From: Bradyrhizobium mercantei
Lineage (GTDB): Bacteria; Pseudomonadota; Alphaproteobacteria; Rhizobiales; Xanthobacteraceae
Length of the DNA stretch: 64,000 nt
Reading direction: 5' to 3'
NCBI RefSeq assembly: GCF_001982635.1
Contig: NZ_MKFI01000006.1
Location: 417,113-481,112, forward strand
The notes beneath the pieces were generated by a model, which saw nothing but the letters and a program-made list of their open reading frames with translations, was not told the origin of the DNA and ran no database searches. The position numbers were made by a program, and so were the translations under genes. This document shows, in pieces, positions 54,638 through 62,841 of this stretch (the stretch's first letter is position 1; every line of letters starts with the position of its first letter).

Positions 54638-55756
54638 CTAAGCCGCGTGATCGACCTTCAGCACGCCGCGGCGGATCTGGTCTTCCTCGATCGATTCGAA
54701 CAGCGCCTTGAAGTTGCCTTCGCCGAAGCCGTCGTCACCCTTGCGCTGGATGAACTCGAAGAAGATCGGCCCGATCGCATTCGCCGAGAAGATCTGCAGC
54801 AGCACCTTGGTCTGGCCGCCGTCGACCACGCCCTCGCCGTCGATCAGGATGCCGTTGGTCTGGAGCCGCGCGACGTCCTCGCCATGCTGCGGCAGGCGGG
54901 CGTCGATCCGCTCGAAATAGGTGTCGGGCGGTGACGGCATGAACGGCAGGCCGTCCGCGCGCAGCCTTTCGACCGTCGCGTGGATATCGCGCGCGCCGCA
55001 GGCGATGTGCTGGATGCCCTCGCCGTGATAGACGTTGAGATATTCCTCGATCTGCCCGGAATCGCCGGCGTCCTCGTTGATCGGAATCCGGATCTTGCCG
55101 TCCGGGCTGGTCAGCGCGCGCGAGAACAGGCCGGACGCGCGGCCCTCGATGTCGAAGAAGCGGATCTGGCGGAAGTTGAACAGCTTTGCGTAGAACCCGG
55201 TCCAGACATCCATGCGGCCGCGATGGACGTTGTGGGTGAGGTGATCGACGTAATACAGCCCGGAGCCCGCCGGACGCGGGTTGGCGGCCCCTAACCACTC
55301 GAACTCGGCATCATAGGCCGAGCCCTTGGCGCCATAGCGGTCGACGAAATAGAGCAGGCTGCCGCCGATGCCCTTGATCGCGGGGACGTCGAGCGTCTTC
55401 TCCGCGGACGACACATCCGCCGGCTCCGCGCCGAGCGCGATCGCGCGCTCATAGGCGTGCTTGGCATCGACCACCCGGAACGCCATTGACGGCGCGCAGG
55501 GGCCGTGCGCGGCGACGAAGTTGAAGCCGTGGCTGCCGGGTTCCTCGTTGACGAGATAGTTGATGTCACCCTGGCGATAGACCGTGATCGCCTTGGTCCG
55601 GTGGCGGGCGACCGCGACAAAGCCCATCAGCTTGAACAGCGCGTGCAGCTCGGCCGGATTGGGATGGGCGTATTCGACGAACTCGAAGCCGTCGGTGCCC
55701 ATCGGGTTCTCGGTGCTGATTTCAGCCGGCGGCGCATCGTGCGGAAACGGACCCAT
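54638..55756 (-). CDS. hppD: 4-hydroxyphenylpyruvate dioxygenase
   Basis: The 372-residue protein starts at MGPFPHDAPPAEIST, preceded by AGGGAG; a Met 14 codons upstream is less likely. It is a vicinal oxygen chelate-fold enzyme using Fe(II) to turn 4-hydroxyphenylpyruvate into homogentisate, the entry step of tyrosine degradation. Fe ligands are His in VDHLTHNV, His in GIQHIACG, and Glu in IFFEFIQRKG. It is divergent from an Lrp-type gene, with a perfect palindrome between. hmgA and fahA, the next steps, lie in a separate operon 2.3-5 kb away. Confidence 0.97.
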   Translation of the reverse strand: MGPFPHDAPPAEISTENPMGTDGFEFVEYAHPNPAELHALFKLMGFVAVARHRTKAITVYRQGDINYLVNEEPGSHGFNFVAAHGPCAPSMAFRVVDAKHAYERAIALGAEPADVSSAEKTLDVPAIKGIGGSLLYFVDRYGAKGSAYDAEFEWLGAANPRPAGSGLYYVDHLTHNVHRGRMDVWTGFYAKLFNFRQIRFFDIEGRASGLFSRALTSPDGKIRIPINEDAGDSGQIEEYLNVYHGEGIQHIACGARDIHATVERLRADGLPFMPSPPDTYFERIDARLPQHGEDVARLQTNGILIDGEGVVDGGQTKVLLQIFSANAIGPIFFEFIQRKGDDGFGEGNFKALFESIEEDQIRRGVLKVDHAA

Positions 55757-55816
55757 GGCGGTAACTCCCTGATTTGTCTGGAGATCAGTTTCCGTCACCT
55801 GCTGCGCAACGTGCGT

Positions 55817-55837
55817 GCAAAATGAGGCTCATTTTGC
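55817..55837. promoter_or_regulatory. palindrome GCAAAATGAG-G-CTCATTTTGC, candidate Lrp operator
   Basis: Perfect 10-bp arms flank a single central G between the hppD and Lrp starts (61 bp from hppD, 42 bp from lrp). The palindrome is an exact dyad of 21 bp. Lrp-family proteins bind imperfect dyads of this length. The role is inferred from position. Confidence 0.65.
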
Positions 55838-55879
55838 TAGTATTGCGCACGATCCGTGCATGAAATGGACATTTGACGC

Positions 55880-56356
55880 ATGCCAGAAGTTGACGCCTTC
55901 GACCTCAAAATGCTCGCCGCGCTGCAGGACGACGGCCGGCTGACCAACCAGCAATTGGCTGATCTCGTCGGGCTGTCGGCCTCGCAATGCTCGCGGCGGC
56001 GGATGCGGCTGGAGGAGGAGAAGGTGATCGCGGGCTACCACGCCGACCTCGCCGGCGAGGCGCTCGGCTTCGGCCTGATCGCCTTCATCCACATCACGCT
56101 GGCCACCCACTCGCCCGACAACGCCAAGCGGTTTCGCGAGCTGGTCAACCGGGTCGACGACATCCAGGAGGCCTACGCGCTGACCGGCGACGCCGATTAC
56201 GTGCTCAAGGTGATGCTGCGCGACCTCAAGAGCCTGTCCGACATCGTCAACAATGTGCTGATGCCGCACCAGAGCGTGGCCCATGTGCGCTCCTCGATCG
56301 TGCTCGACCGCCTCAAGGAGAGCACCAAGCTGCCGCTGAAGGCGCTGCAGAGCTGA
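55880..56356 (+). CDS. Lrp/AsnC-family regulator, divergent from hppD
   Basis: The 158-residue protein has N-terminal HTH (LKMLAALQDDGRLTNQQLAD, then LVGLSASQCSRRRMRL) and C-terminal RAM domain (GDADYVLKVMLRDLKSLSDI). The divergent arrangement with a perfect palindrome suggests control of hppD by an aromatic amino acid or 4-hydroxyphenylpyruvate. The two units are about 120 bp apart. Start MPEVDAFDLK agrees with the family. Confidence 0.9.
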   Translation: MPEVDAFDLKMLAALQDDGRLTNQQLADLVGLSASQCSRRRMRLEEEKVIAGYHADLAGEALGFGLIAFIHITLATHSPDNAKRFRELVNRVDDIQEAYALTGDADYVLKVMLRDLKSLSDIVNNVLMPHQSVAHVRSSIVLDRLKESTKLPLKALQS

Positions 56357-56453
56357 CTGGCGCAAATCGAGGGAAATACGCCATTCGCTTTCCCGGTCCG
56401 ATTTGCGATCATTTGCATGAATTGGTTCGATGCCGCGACATCGGCAGTGGGCT

Positions 56454-56608
56454 CCCTCTCCCCTTGTGGAAGTCCGAGGCGAGCGGAGCTCGCTCTCGAG
56501 GTTGGGGTGAGGGGTTCTCTCCGCAGAGCATCCTGCACGGAGAGACCGCAACCCCTCACCCGGATCACATCTTGCGATGTGATCCGACCTCTCCCACAAG
56601 GGGAGAGG
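56454..56608. repeat. large palindromic repeat CCTCTCCCCTTGTGG family
   Basis: The outer ends CCCTCTCCCCTTGTGG and CCACAAGGGGAGAGG are inverted, and inner GGTGAGGGGTT and AACCCCTCACC are inverted too. It is one of the largest hairpin elements in the window. It lies between the Lrp gene and a DUF1272 gene. Confidence 0.8.
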
Positions 56609-56651
56609 TGCACCGAGTGCGCGGCATCCATCGAGAAACTGAGGAACGACC

Positions 56652-56963
56652 ATGGCGCTGCAGCTGCGACCGAACTGCGAATATTGCGACAAGGACCTGC
56701 CACCGAGCGCTGTCGACGCGCGGATCTGCTCCTATGAATGCACGTTCTGTGCGGATTGCGCCGAGACCAAGCTCGGCAATGTCTGCCCGAACTGCGGCGG
56801 CGGCTTTGCGCCGCGGCCGATCCGCCCGGCAAAACCGTGGCGGCCGGGGGTATGCACGGTCAACCAGCCGCCGTCGGACAAGCGGGTGCATCTGAAATAC
56901 AGCGTTGAGGACTGCGCGGCGCATACCGCGCGGCTGAGGGATATCAGGCCCGAGGAGCGGTAA
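56652..56963 (+). CDS. DUF1272 zinc-ribbon-like protein
   Basis: The 103-residue protein has paired cysteine motifs CEYCDKDL, CSYECTFCADCAE and CPNCGGGF in its first half, which is the DUF1272 pattern and probably binds zinc. The second half is charged. The function is unknown in the family. It stands between two palindromic repeats and has no operon partner. The start MALQLRPNC follows GAGGAACGACC. Confidence 0.8.
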   Translation: MALQLRPNCEYCDKDLPPSAVDARICSYECTFCADCAETKLGNVCPNCGGGFAPRPIRPAKPWRPGVCTVNQPPSDKRVHLKYSVEDCAAHTARLRDIRPEER

Positions 56964-56972
56964 CTTCTGTTT

Positions 56973-57094
56973 CGTCATTGCGAGGAGCCACCCGGTCCGA
57001 CCTCCGGCCGGCCGGATGACAGGCTCCGCGACGAAGCAATCCATCCGTCGTCGTACGCGGATCGATGGATTGCTTCGCTTCGCTCGCAATGACG
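56973..57094. repeat. palindromic intergenic repeat (GTCATTGCGAGGAGC family), copy 3
   Basis: Same outer and inner arms as the copy at 54515 but with an extra piece in the left half (CACCCGGTCCGAC...GACAGGCTCCGCG). Copy 1 carries a related insertion in the opposite half. It sits between convergent DUF1272 and fahA genes. Confidence 0.85.
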
Positions 57095-57100
57095 GATGCG

Positions 57101-58372
57101 TCACTCCGCCGCGACGATGGTGCCTTCGACCTCGCCGAAGCCGACGCGATAACCGTCGCCCTGGCACCAGCCGCGCATGACCAGCGAGTCACCGTTTTCG
57201 AGGAACGAGCGCGTCACGCCGCTGGCGAGTTCGACCGGCTCGGTGCCGTTCCAGCTGATTTCGAGCAAGCTGCCGCGCTGGTGCTTTTCCGGACCGGAGA
57301 TCGTGCCGGACCCCAAGAGATCGCCGACATTCATCGCGCAGCCGCTCGAGGCATGATGTACGAGCTGCTGCACCGACGACCAGTACATGTATTTGAAGTT
57401 GGTGCTGCAGATCGTCTTCGCCGCGTTCATCGCACCCGCGCGCAGCGCGACGTCGAGCTGCATGTCGTAATTGTTCGGCTGCGCCTGCTTCAGGTAGGCC
57501 AGCGGCTCCGGCTCTTGCTTCGGGCCCGGCATCCGGAACGGCTCGAGCGCGTCGCGCGTCACCACCCACGGGCTGATCGAGGTTGCGAACGCCTTGGCCT
57601 GGAACGGGCCGAGCGGCACATATTCCCACTGCTGGATGTCGCGCGCGCTCCAGTCGTTGAGGATGACGAAGCCGAAGATCATCTCCTCGGCCTGCTGCTC
57701 GGTGAGCATCTCGCCCATCGCAGATGCCTGTCCAACGACGACCCCCATCTCGAGCTCGAAGTCGAGCCGCTTGCACGGGCCGAAGCTCGGCACCTCGGCG
57801 GTCGGCGGCTTCAATTGCCCGCGCGGCCGCTTGACCTTGGTGCCTGACACCACCACGGTCGAGGCGCGGCCGTTGTAACCGATCGGCATGTGCAGCCAGT
57901 TCGGTTGCAGCGCATTGTCCTTGCCGCGGAACATGACGCCGACATTGGTGGCGTGCTCCTTCGAGGAATAGAAATCGGTGTAGCCCGAGACGGCAAACGG
58001 CATGTACAGCTTGACGTCGGCCATCGGCACCAGCGCCCGCGCCCGCAATTCCCTGTTGTCGCGCAGCTCCGGATGATCGGAGCGCAACAGCTCGCTGATC
58101 CGCGCCCGCGTCGCCGACCAGACCTTCGGCCCGAGCGCCATGAAGGCATTGAGCGACGGCTGCGAGAACACGCCGAGCGGCCCGACATCGAGCCGCGAAT
58201 CCTGCTCGAGCTCCCAGAGGTCGAGCACATAATCGCCGATCGCAACGCCGACGCGCGGCGCGAGCCCGTCCTTCGACGAAAACACGCCGTAGGGCAGGTT
58301 TTGGATCGGGAAGTCGGAGGTGGGGGTGACGTCGATGAAGGAGCGGAGTTTGGGGTCGTTGGGATGGGGCAT
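57101..58372 (-). CDS. fahA: fumarylacetoacetase
   Basis: The 423-residue protein starts at MPHPNDPKLRSFIDVTPTSD; a longer frame to 58423 is rejected. It splits fumarylacetoacetate to fumarate and acetoacetate, the last step of tyrosine degradation. Conserved parts are the Ca-binding DFYSSKEHATNVGVMFRG, LDFELEMGVVVGQ and FGFVILNDWSARDIQQWE. Length is normal for the bacterial and mitochondrial type. It lies downstream of hmgA on the same strand, with a short palindromic repeat between. No maleylacetoacetate isomerase (maiA) gene is in this window. Confidence 0.96.
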   Translation of the reverse strand: MPHPNDPKLRSFIDVTPTSDFPIQNLPYGVFSSKDGLAPRVGVAIGDYVLDLWELEQDSRLDVGPLGVFSQPSLNAFMALGPKVWSATRARISELLRSDHPELRDNRELRARALVPMADVKLYMPFAVSGYTDFYSSKEHATNVGVMFRGKDNALQPNWLHMPIGYNGRASTVVVSGTKVKRPRGQLKPPTAEVPSFGPCKRLDFELEMGVVVGQASAMGEMLTEQQAEEMIFGFVILNDWSARDIQQWEYVPLGPFQAKAFATSISPWVVTRDALEPFRMPGPKQEPEPLAYLKQAQPNNYDMQLDVALRAGAMNAAKTICSTNFKYMYWSSVQQLVHHASSGCAMNVGDLLGSGTISGPEKHQRGSLLEISWNGTEPVELASGVTRSFLENGDSLVMRGWCQGDGYRVGFGEVEGTIVAAE

Positions 58373-58391
58373 GGTCTCTCCAATCAAGAAG

Positions 58392-58468
58392 CCGTCATGC
58401 CCGGGCTTGACCCGGGCATCCATCTTCGGAATGCGCGATGGATCGCCGGGTCAAGCCCGGCGATGACG
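58392..58468. repeat. palindromic repeat GCCGTCATGCCCGGG...CCGGCGATGACG
   Basis: Short inverted repeat with GTCATGCCCGGGCTTGACCC on the left and CGGGTCAAGCCCGGCGATGA on the right. It lies between hmgA and fahA in the operon and may act as an mRNA-processing or stability hairpin. Confidence 0.75.
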
Positions 58469-58479
58469 AGCAACACAAG

Positions 58480-59826
58480 TTACGGCTTGTTCGGGTCGAA
58501 CTTCTTCTCGAGACCCTTCCAGCAATCCGAGTAGTCATCTTGCAGCGTCGCTGACGTCGCGGCGTGCTGCGTCACGCGCTGGGGAAATCGGGTCTCGAAC
58601 ATGAAGGCCATGGTGCCGGTCAGCTTCACCGGCTTCAGCTCGCCATTGCTGGCGTGCTCGAAGGCTTCGCGATCGGGGCCGTGCGGCAGCATGCAGTTGT
58701 GCAGGCTGATGCCGCCCGGCACGAAGCCTTGCGGCTTGGCGTCGTAGACGCCGTAAATCAGGCCCATGAACTCCGACATGATGTTCATGTGGTACCACGG
58801 CGGACGGAAGGTGTTGTCGGCCACCATCCAGCGCTCCGGGAAGATCACGAAGTCGATATTCGCGGTGCCGGCGGTCTCCGACGGCGAGGTCAGCACCGTG
58901 AAGATCGAGGGATCCGGATGATCGAAGGCGATCGCGCCGACCGGCGAGAAGGTGCGCAGATCGTATTTGTAGGGCGCGTAGTTGCCGTGCCAGGCGACCA
59001 CGTCGATCGGCGAATGGGCGAGCTGCGTCTTGAACAGCGAGCCACCCCACTTCACGTAGAGCTCGGTCGGCGTGTCCTTGTCCTCGTAGGCAGCCACCGG
59101 CGTCAGGAAGTCGCGCGAATTGGCCAGGCAATTGGCGCCGATCGGGCCACGCTCCGGCAGCGTGAAGGCGCCGCCGTAATTCTCGCAGAGATAGCCGCGC
59201 GCCGGTCCATTCGGAATCTCGACGCGGAATTTGACGCCGCGCGGGATCACCACGATCTCACCCGGCTCGGCATCGATGCGGCCGAACTCGGTGACGAGCC
59301 GCAGATTGCCCTGCTGCAGCACGAACATCATCTCGCCGTCGGCATTGTAGAAATGCTGATCGACCATCGATTTGGTGATGAGATAGACGTGCGCCGCCAT
59401 GCCGGCCTGGGTGTTGGCATCGCCCGCCGTGGTCATGGTCTGCACGCCCTGAAGGAACGTCATGTCCTCCTTCGGGATCGGCGCCGGGTCCCAGCGCAGT
59501 TGCGCGATCGGCATGTCGTATTCGTGGCACGGCGCGGTGCGCCACAGTCCGGCATCGGCCTTGGCGAAGCGGCCGGAATGCCGCACCGATGGGCGGATGC
59601 GGTAGAGCCAGGAGCGCTCATTGGTGCCGCGCGGCGCCGTGAACGGCGAGCCGGACAATTGCTCGGCATAGAGCCCATAGGCGCAGCGCTGCGGCGAGTT
59701 GCGCCCCATCGGCAGCGCGCCGGGCAACGCCTCGGTCTCAAAGCTGTTGCCGAAGCCGGACATGTAGCCCGGCGTGACTTGCCCCGAGCTGCGAACGATC
59801 TGATCAGGCGAGGTATTGATGTTCAT
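58480..59826 (-). CDS. hmgA: homogentisate 1,2-dioxygenase
   Basis: The 448-residue cupin enzyme opens homogentisate to maleylacetoacetate with Fe(II). The Met at 59826 (MNINTSPDQIV) is chosen; an upstream in-frame Met would overlap the preceding gene. Signature segments are SGFGNSFETEALPGALP, RGTNERSWLYRIRPSV, AWHGNYAPYKYDL, and the metal site PPWYHMNIMSEFMGLIYG with HNCMLPHGPD. It follows a metallo-beta-lactamase-like gene by 2 bp in the same operon as the aromatic hydroxylase and fahA. Confidence 0.97.
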   Translation of the reverse strand: MNINTSPDQIVRSSGQVTPGYMSGFGNSFETEALPGALPMGRNSPQRCAYGLYAEQLSGSPFTAPRGTNERSWLYRIRPSVRHSGRFAKADAGLWRTAPCHEYDMPIAQLRWDPAPIPKEDMTFLQGVQTMTTAGDANTQAGMAAHVYLITKSMVDQHFYNADGEMMFVLQQGNLRLVTEFGRIDAEPGEIVVIPRGVKFRVEIPNGPARGYLCENYGGAFTLPERGPIGANCLANSRDFLTPVAAYEDKDTPTELYVKWGGSLFKTQLAHSPIDVVAWHGNYAPYKYDLRTFSPVGAIAFDHPDPSIFTVLTSPSETAGTANIDFVIFPERWMVADNTFRPPWYHMNIMSEFMGLIYGVYDAKPQGFVPGGISLHNCMLPHGPDREAFEHASNGELKPVKLTGTMAFMFETRFPQRVTQHAATSATLQDDYSDCWKGLEKKFDPNKP

Positions 59827-59828
59827 CA

Positions 59829-60782
59829 CTATCCTCCTTGCAGGGCGGCCCACATTTCCTGGTCGCGCTTGTCGGTCCAGATCACGGGATCGTCGATCCC
59901 GGACGCCTCGTCATAAGCGCGCGACACGTTGAACGGCAGGCAGTGTTCGTAGATCGCGAACTTCGAGAACTTCGGATCCATCACCTCGCGCGTCGCCGCC
60001 ATCGATTCCTTCAAGGAGCGGCCCTTGGCGACCGACGATTCGGCGGCGCCGTAGAGCGTGGTGACGAAATCCCGGGTCATCGCGATCGCATCGCGGCCGG
60101 TCTCGAGACCCTTCAGCGCATCGCCGCGGCCCGGCGCGATCGCCTTCGGATTGAAGGCGCGGATCTCGTTCAGGGTCATCGGCCATTCGCGCAAATGCGC
60201 ATCGCCGCAATAGCAGGCCGAGTGGTACTCGATGAGATCGCCGGAGAACATCACCTCGGCATCCGGCACCCAGGCGACGATATCGCCCGAGGTATGGCCG
60301 GCGCCGAGCTGCATCAGCCGCACCTCGCGCTTGCCGAGATAGATCGACATCTCGCCTTCGAAGGTCAGCGTCGGCCAGGTCAGGCCGGGGATGCTCGCGG
60401 CATCCTGGAACAGGCGCGGGAAGCGGCCATATTCGGAATCCCAATCCTGCTGGCCGCGCTCCTCGATCAGGCGATAGGTCTCCTGCGAGGCGACGATGCC
60501 CTGCGCGTGATAGGCGGAGGCGCCGAGCACGCGCACGGCGTGATAGTGCGACAGCACGACATATTTGATCGGCTTGTCGGTAACGGTCTTGACCCGCTCG
60601 ATCACCTTGTTGGCCATCGCAGGCGTCGCCTGCGCGTCGAACACCAGGCAGCCGTCGTCGCCGACGATCACGGCGGTGTTGGGATCGCCTTCGGCGGTGA
60701 AGGCGTAGAGATCGGTGCCGATCTCGGAGAAGGTGACCTTCTTCTCCGCGAGATCCGTGGTCGATGCGAAACCTTTGGCCAT
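59829..60782 (-). CDS. metallo-beta-lactamase-fold protein with altered metal motif
   Basis: The 317-residue protein starts at MAKGFASTTDLAEKKV. The canonical HxHxDH motif is SHYHAVRVLG here: His79 and His81 are kept but the Asp and second-site His are Val83 and Arg84. His163 (AGHTSGDIV) and Asp182 (FSGDLIEYHS) are present. This suggests loss of the second metal site or a different metal load, so hydrolase or glyoxalase-type activity is uncertain. It follows the DUF2783 gene and directly precedes hmgA with a 2-bp gap, so a role in the hydroxy-aromatic pathway is probable. Confidence 0.85.
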   Translation of the reverse strand: MAKGFASTTDLAEKKVTFSEIGTDLYAFTAEGDPNTAVIVGDDGCLVFDAQATPAMANKVIERVKTVTDKPIKYVVLSHYHAVRVLGASAYHAQGIVASQETYRLIEERGQQDWDSEYGRFPRLFQDAASIPGLTWPTLTFEGEMSIYLGKREVRLMQLGAGHTSGDIVAWVPDAEVMFSGDLIEYHSACYCGDAHLREWPMTLNEIRAFNPKAIAPGRGDALKGLETGRDAIAMTRDFVTTLYGAAESSVAKGRSLKESMAATREVMDPKFSKFAIYEHCLPFNVSRAYDEASGIDDPVIWTDKRDQEMWAALQGG

Positions 60783-60810
60783 CAGTTCAATCCTGTCCGT
60801 TTGCTCAGTG

Positions 60811-61038
60811 CTATTGTTGTTGCTGCTGTTGCTGCTGGCTCGCGTCGAGCGTCCGCCGCTTCGCCAGCGCGATCGCCTCGCGCAGCACGTCGAGGTCGCC
60901 GATGTGGTTGGCGAGCACCAGCACCAGCGCGGCATCGAGATCGGCGCTCTGCGCGTCGGTGAGGCCCCGATGCGCCTCGACGATGGCACGGAAGGCGTCA
61001 TCGGGCTTTGCGAAGTTCGAACTGGTCGACAGCGCCAT
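60811..61038 (-). CDS. DUF2783 small protein with C-terminal poly-Gln
   Basis: The 75-residue protein belongs to DUF2783: FAKPDDAFRAIVEAHRGLTD, ALVLVLANHIGDLDVLREAI, then ALAKRRTLDAS. The last eight codons are a Gln run made of CAA and CAG (60814-60837). It sits directly downstream of the flavin hydroxylase gene, with 9 bp between. The small subunit MhaB of Pseudomonas 3-hydroxyphenylacetate hydroxylase is of similar size and position, from memory, so a coupling-protein role is a reasonable guess. The Gln tract is unusual for a bacterial protein. Confidence 0.75.
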   Translation of the reverse strand: MALSTSSNFAKPDDAFRAIVEAHRGLTDAQSADLDAALVLVLANHIGDLDVLREAIALAKRRTLDASQQQQQQQQ

Positions 61039-61047
61039 GACTGCTCC

Positions 61048-62676
61048 TCAGTTCAGGCCTGATGCGCGCGCCAGCGCCGCATCGAGTGCCGGCCGCGTGG
61101 CGTTGCGGAAGCGCGCCGCGACATAACCATCCGGCCGCAGCAGATAGGCGGTGCCGGGCTCGGCGTCGTAGCGCTTGCCGGCAAGGCCCTGCGCGTCGAC
61201 CAGCCCGCCCTCGCCGCCGAGGCGAATGCTGCCGACGCCTTCGGGCACATCAGCGGCCGCGCCATTGCCAAACTCCAGCAGCGTGAACCGCGTTCCCTGC
61301 CTGATGAAAACCTCAGTCAGATAGCTGGAACCACCGCCCGGCTCGGTCACCGGCGCATCCAGCATCGAGGCGCCCGGCCGCGGGCCGCCGCGCCAGCTAT
61401 CGCGATCGCCGCTCGACAGCGGCGTGTCGTAGACCGACGGCACCGACAGCCGGCCGCCATTGACCATGCGCTTGCCGAACTCGGTATCCTTCGCGAGCGA
61501 CAGCACCGCCTGGCGCAGCCGCGCCTCCTGCTTCGTCACCGGCGCCATGAAATCGGTCGAGCGGGTCGACTCGCGGATGTTCTCGTCCGCCGCGGCGCTG
61601 CGCTCGATGTGGTAACTCTCCAGCAAGCCTTCGGGCGAGGCCCGGCGCAGCACGCGGTCGAGCTTCCACGCCAGATTCTCGGCATCCTCTAACCCGGAAT
61701 TGGCGCCACGCGCGCCGAACGGCGACACCTGGTGCGCGGAATCGCCGGCGAAGATCACCCGGCCGTGGATGAACTTGGCCATCCGGCGGCACTGGAACTT
61801 GTACAGCGAGATCCACTCGAACTCGAACTTGTCGTGCCCGAGCATGCGCTCGATCCGCGGCCGCACGTTTTCGGGCTGCTTCTCGGCCACCGGATCGGCA
61901 TCAGGATTGAGCTGGAGGTCGATCCGCCAGATGTCGTCGGGCTGCCTGTGCAGCAGCGCCGAGCGTCCGGCATGGAACGGCGGATCGAACCAGAACCAGC
62001 GCTCGGTCGGGAATGCCGCCGTCATCTTGACGTCGGCGATCAGGAACTGATCCTCGAACACCTGGCCTGCGAACTCCGCGCCGACCATCTGCCGGAGCGA
62101 CGAGCGGGCGCCGTCGCAGGCCACGACAAACGATGCATACACCTGGTAGGAGCCTTCAGGCGTCGCAATGGTCAGCGCGACGCCGTCGTTGCGGCTCTCC
62201 AGCGCGATCACCTTGTTGCGCCAGCGCAGGTCGATGTCAGGCAGCTGTTCGACCCGATCGACCAGATAGGCCTCGGCGTAGAACTGCTGCAGATTGATGA
62301 AAGCGGGCCGCTTGTGGCCTTCCTCGGGAAGCAGGTTGAACTGGTAGAGCTGCGAGGCCCCATGGAAAATCTTGCCGACGCTCCACACCACACCCTTCTC
62401 GACCATGCGGTCACCGACGCCGAGGCGATCCCAGAACTCCAGCGAGCGTTTGGAGAAGCAGATCGCGCGCGAGCCTTCGCCGATCCGGTCGGCGTCGTCG
62501 AGCAGCACCACGCGCTGGCCGCGCTGCGCGAGGTCGATCGCCAGCGACAGCCCCACGGGTCCGGCGCCGACCACGACGACCGGGTGCTCCGCGATATTGG
62601 CGCCCGACCGCTCCTGGTCGGGGTGACGGCGATAGCCGAACTGGGTTTTGGCCTGTGCCGTATGGGCTGATGCCAT
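61048..62676 (-). CDS. FAD-dependent aromatic hydroxylase, MhpA/MhaA-like
   Basis: The 542-residue class A flavoprotein monooxygenase has VVVGAGPVGLSLAIDLAQRG (FAD), CDGARSSLRQMVG (DG motif) and VIFAGDSAHQVSPFGARGAN (FAD/GD motif). A C-terminal thioredoxin-like domain of about 130 residues follows, as in MhpA. It hydroxylates a phenol ring using NAD(P)H. As first gene of an operon ending in hmgA and fahA, the best fit is a 3-hydroxyphenylacetate 6-hydroxylase giving homogentisate. MhpA-type 3-hydroxyphenylpropionate activity is an alternative. It diverges from a MarR regulator. Confidence 0.85.
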   Translation of the reverse strand: MASAHTAQAKTQFGYRRHPDQERSGANIAEHPVVVVGAGPVGLSLAIDLAQRGQRVVLLDDADRIGEGSRAICFSKRSLEFWDRLGVGDRMVEKGVVWSVGKIFHGASQLYQFNLLPEEGHKRPAFINLQQFYAEAYLVDRVEQLPDIDLRWRNKVIALESRNDGVALTIATPEGSYQVYASFVVACDGARSSLRQMVGAEFAGQVFEDQFLIADVKMTAAFPTERWFWFDPPFHAGRSALLHRQPDDIWRIDLQLNPDADPVAEKQPENVRPRIERMLGHDKFEFEWISLYKFQCRRMAKFIHGRVIFAGDSAHQVSPFGARGANSGLEDAENLAWKLDRVLRRASPEGLLESYHIERSAAADENIRESTRSTDFMAPVTKQEARLRQAVLSLAKDTEFGKRMVNGGRLSVPSVYDTPLSSGDRDSWRGGPRPGASMLDAPVTEPGGGSSYLTEVFIRQGTRFTLLEFGNGAAADVPEGVGSIRLGGEGGLVDAQGLAGKRYDAEPGTAYLLRPDGYVAARFRNATRPALDAALARASGLN

Positions 62677-62775
62677 TGGGTGACCCTGGATGTTCCCTCG
62701 AGCCGGCTTGTCGCTGCGGCTTGTGTGACTGGTTTGCGACGGGCACCTTGCGAGCCGGCCGCGACCTTGCTAAAT

Positions 62776-62793
62776 TAGTCTCACTTGCAACTA
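62776..62793. promoter_or_regulatory. imperfect dyad TAGT-N10-ACTA, candidate MarR operator
   Basis: TAGTCTCACTTGCAACTA lies in the AT-rich part of the 165-bp space between the hydroxylase operon and the MarR gene. Its short outer arms TAGT and ACTA are the usual size of MarR half-sites. The link to MarR is positional. Confidence 0.45.
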
Positions 62794-62841
62794 TCTTAAA
62801 CTCCCAGTCGGGCCCGACGTCAACTCAATTTGGAGGAATTT

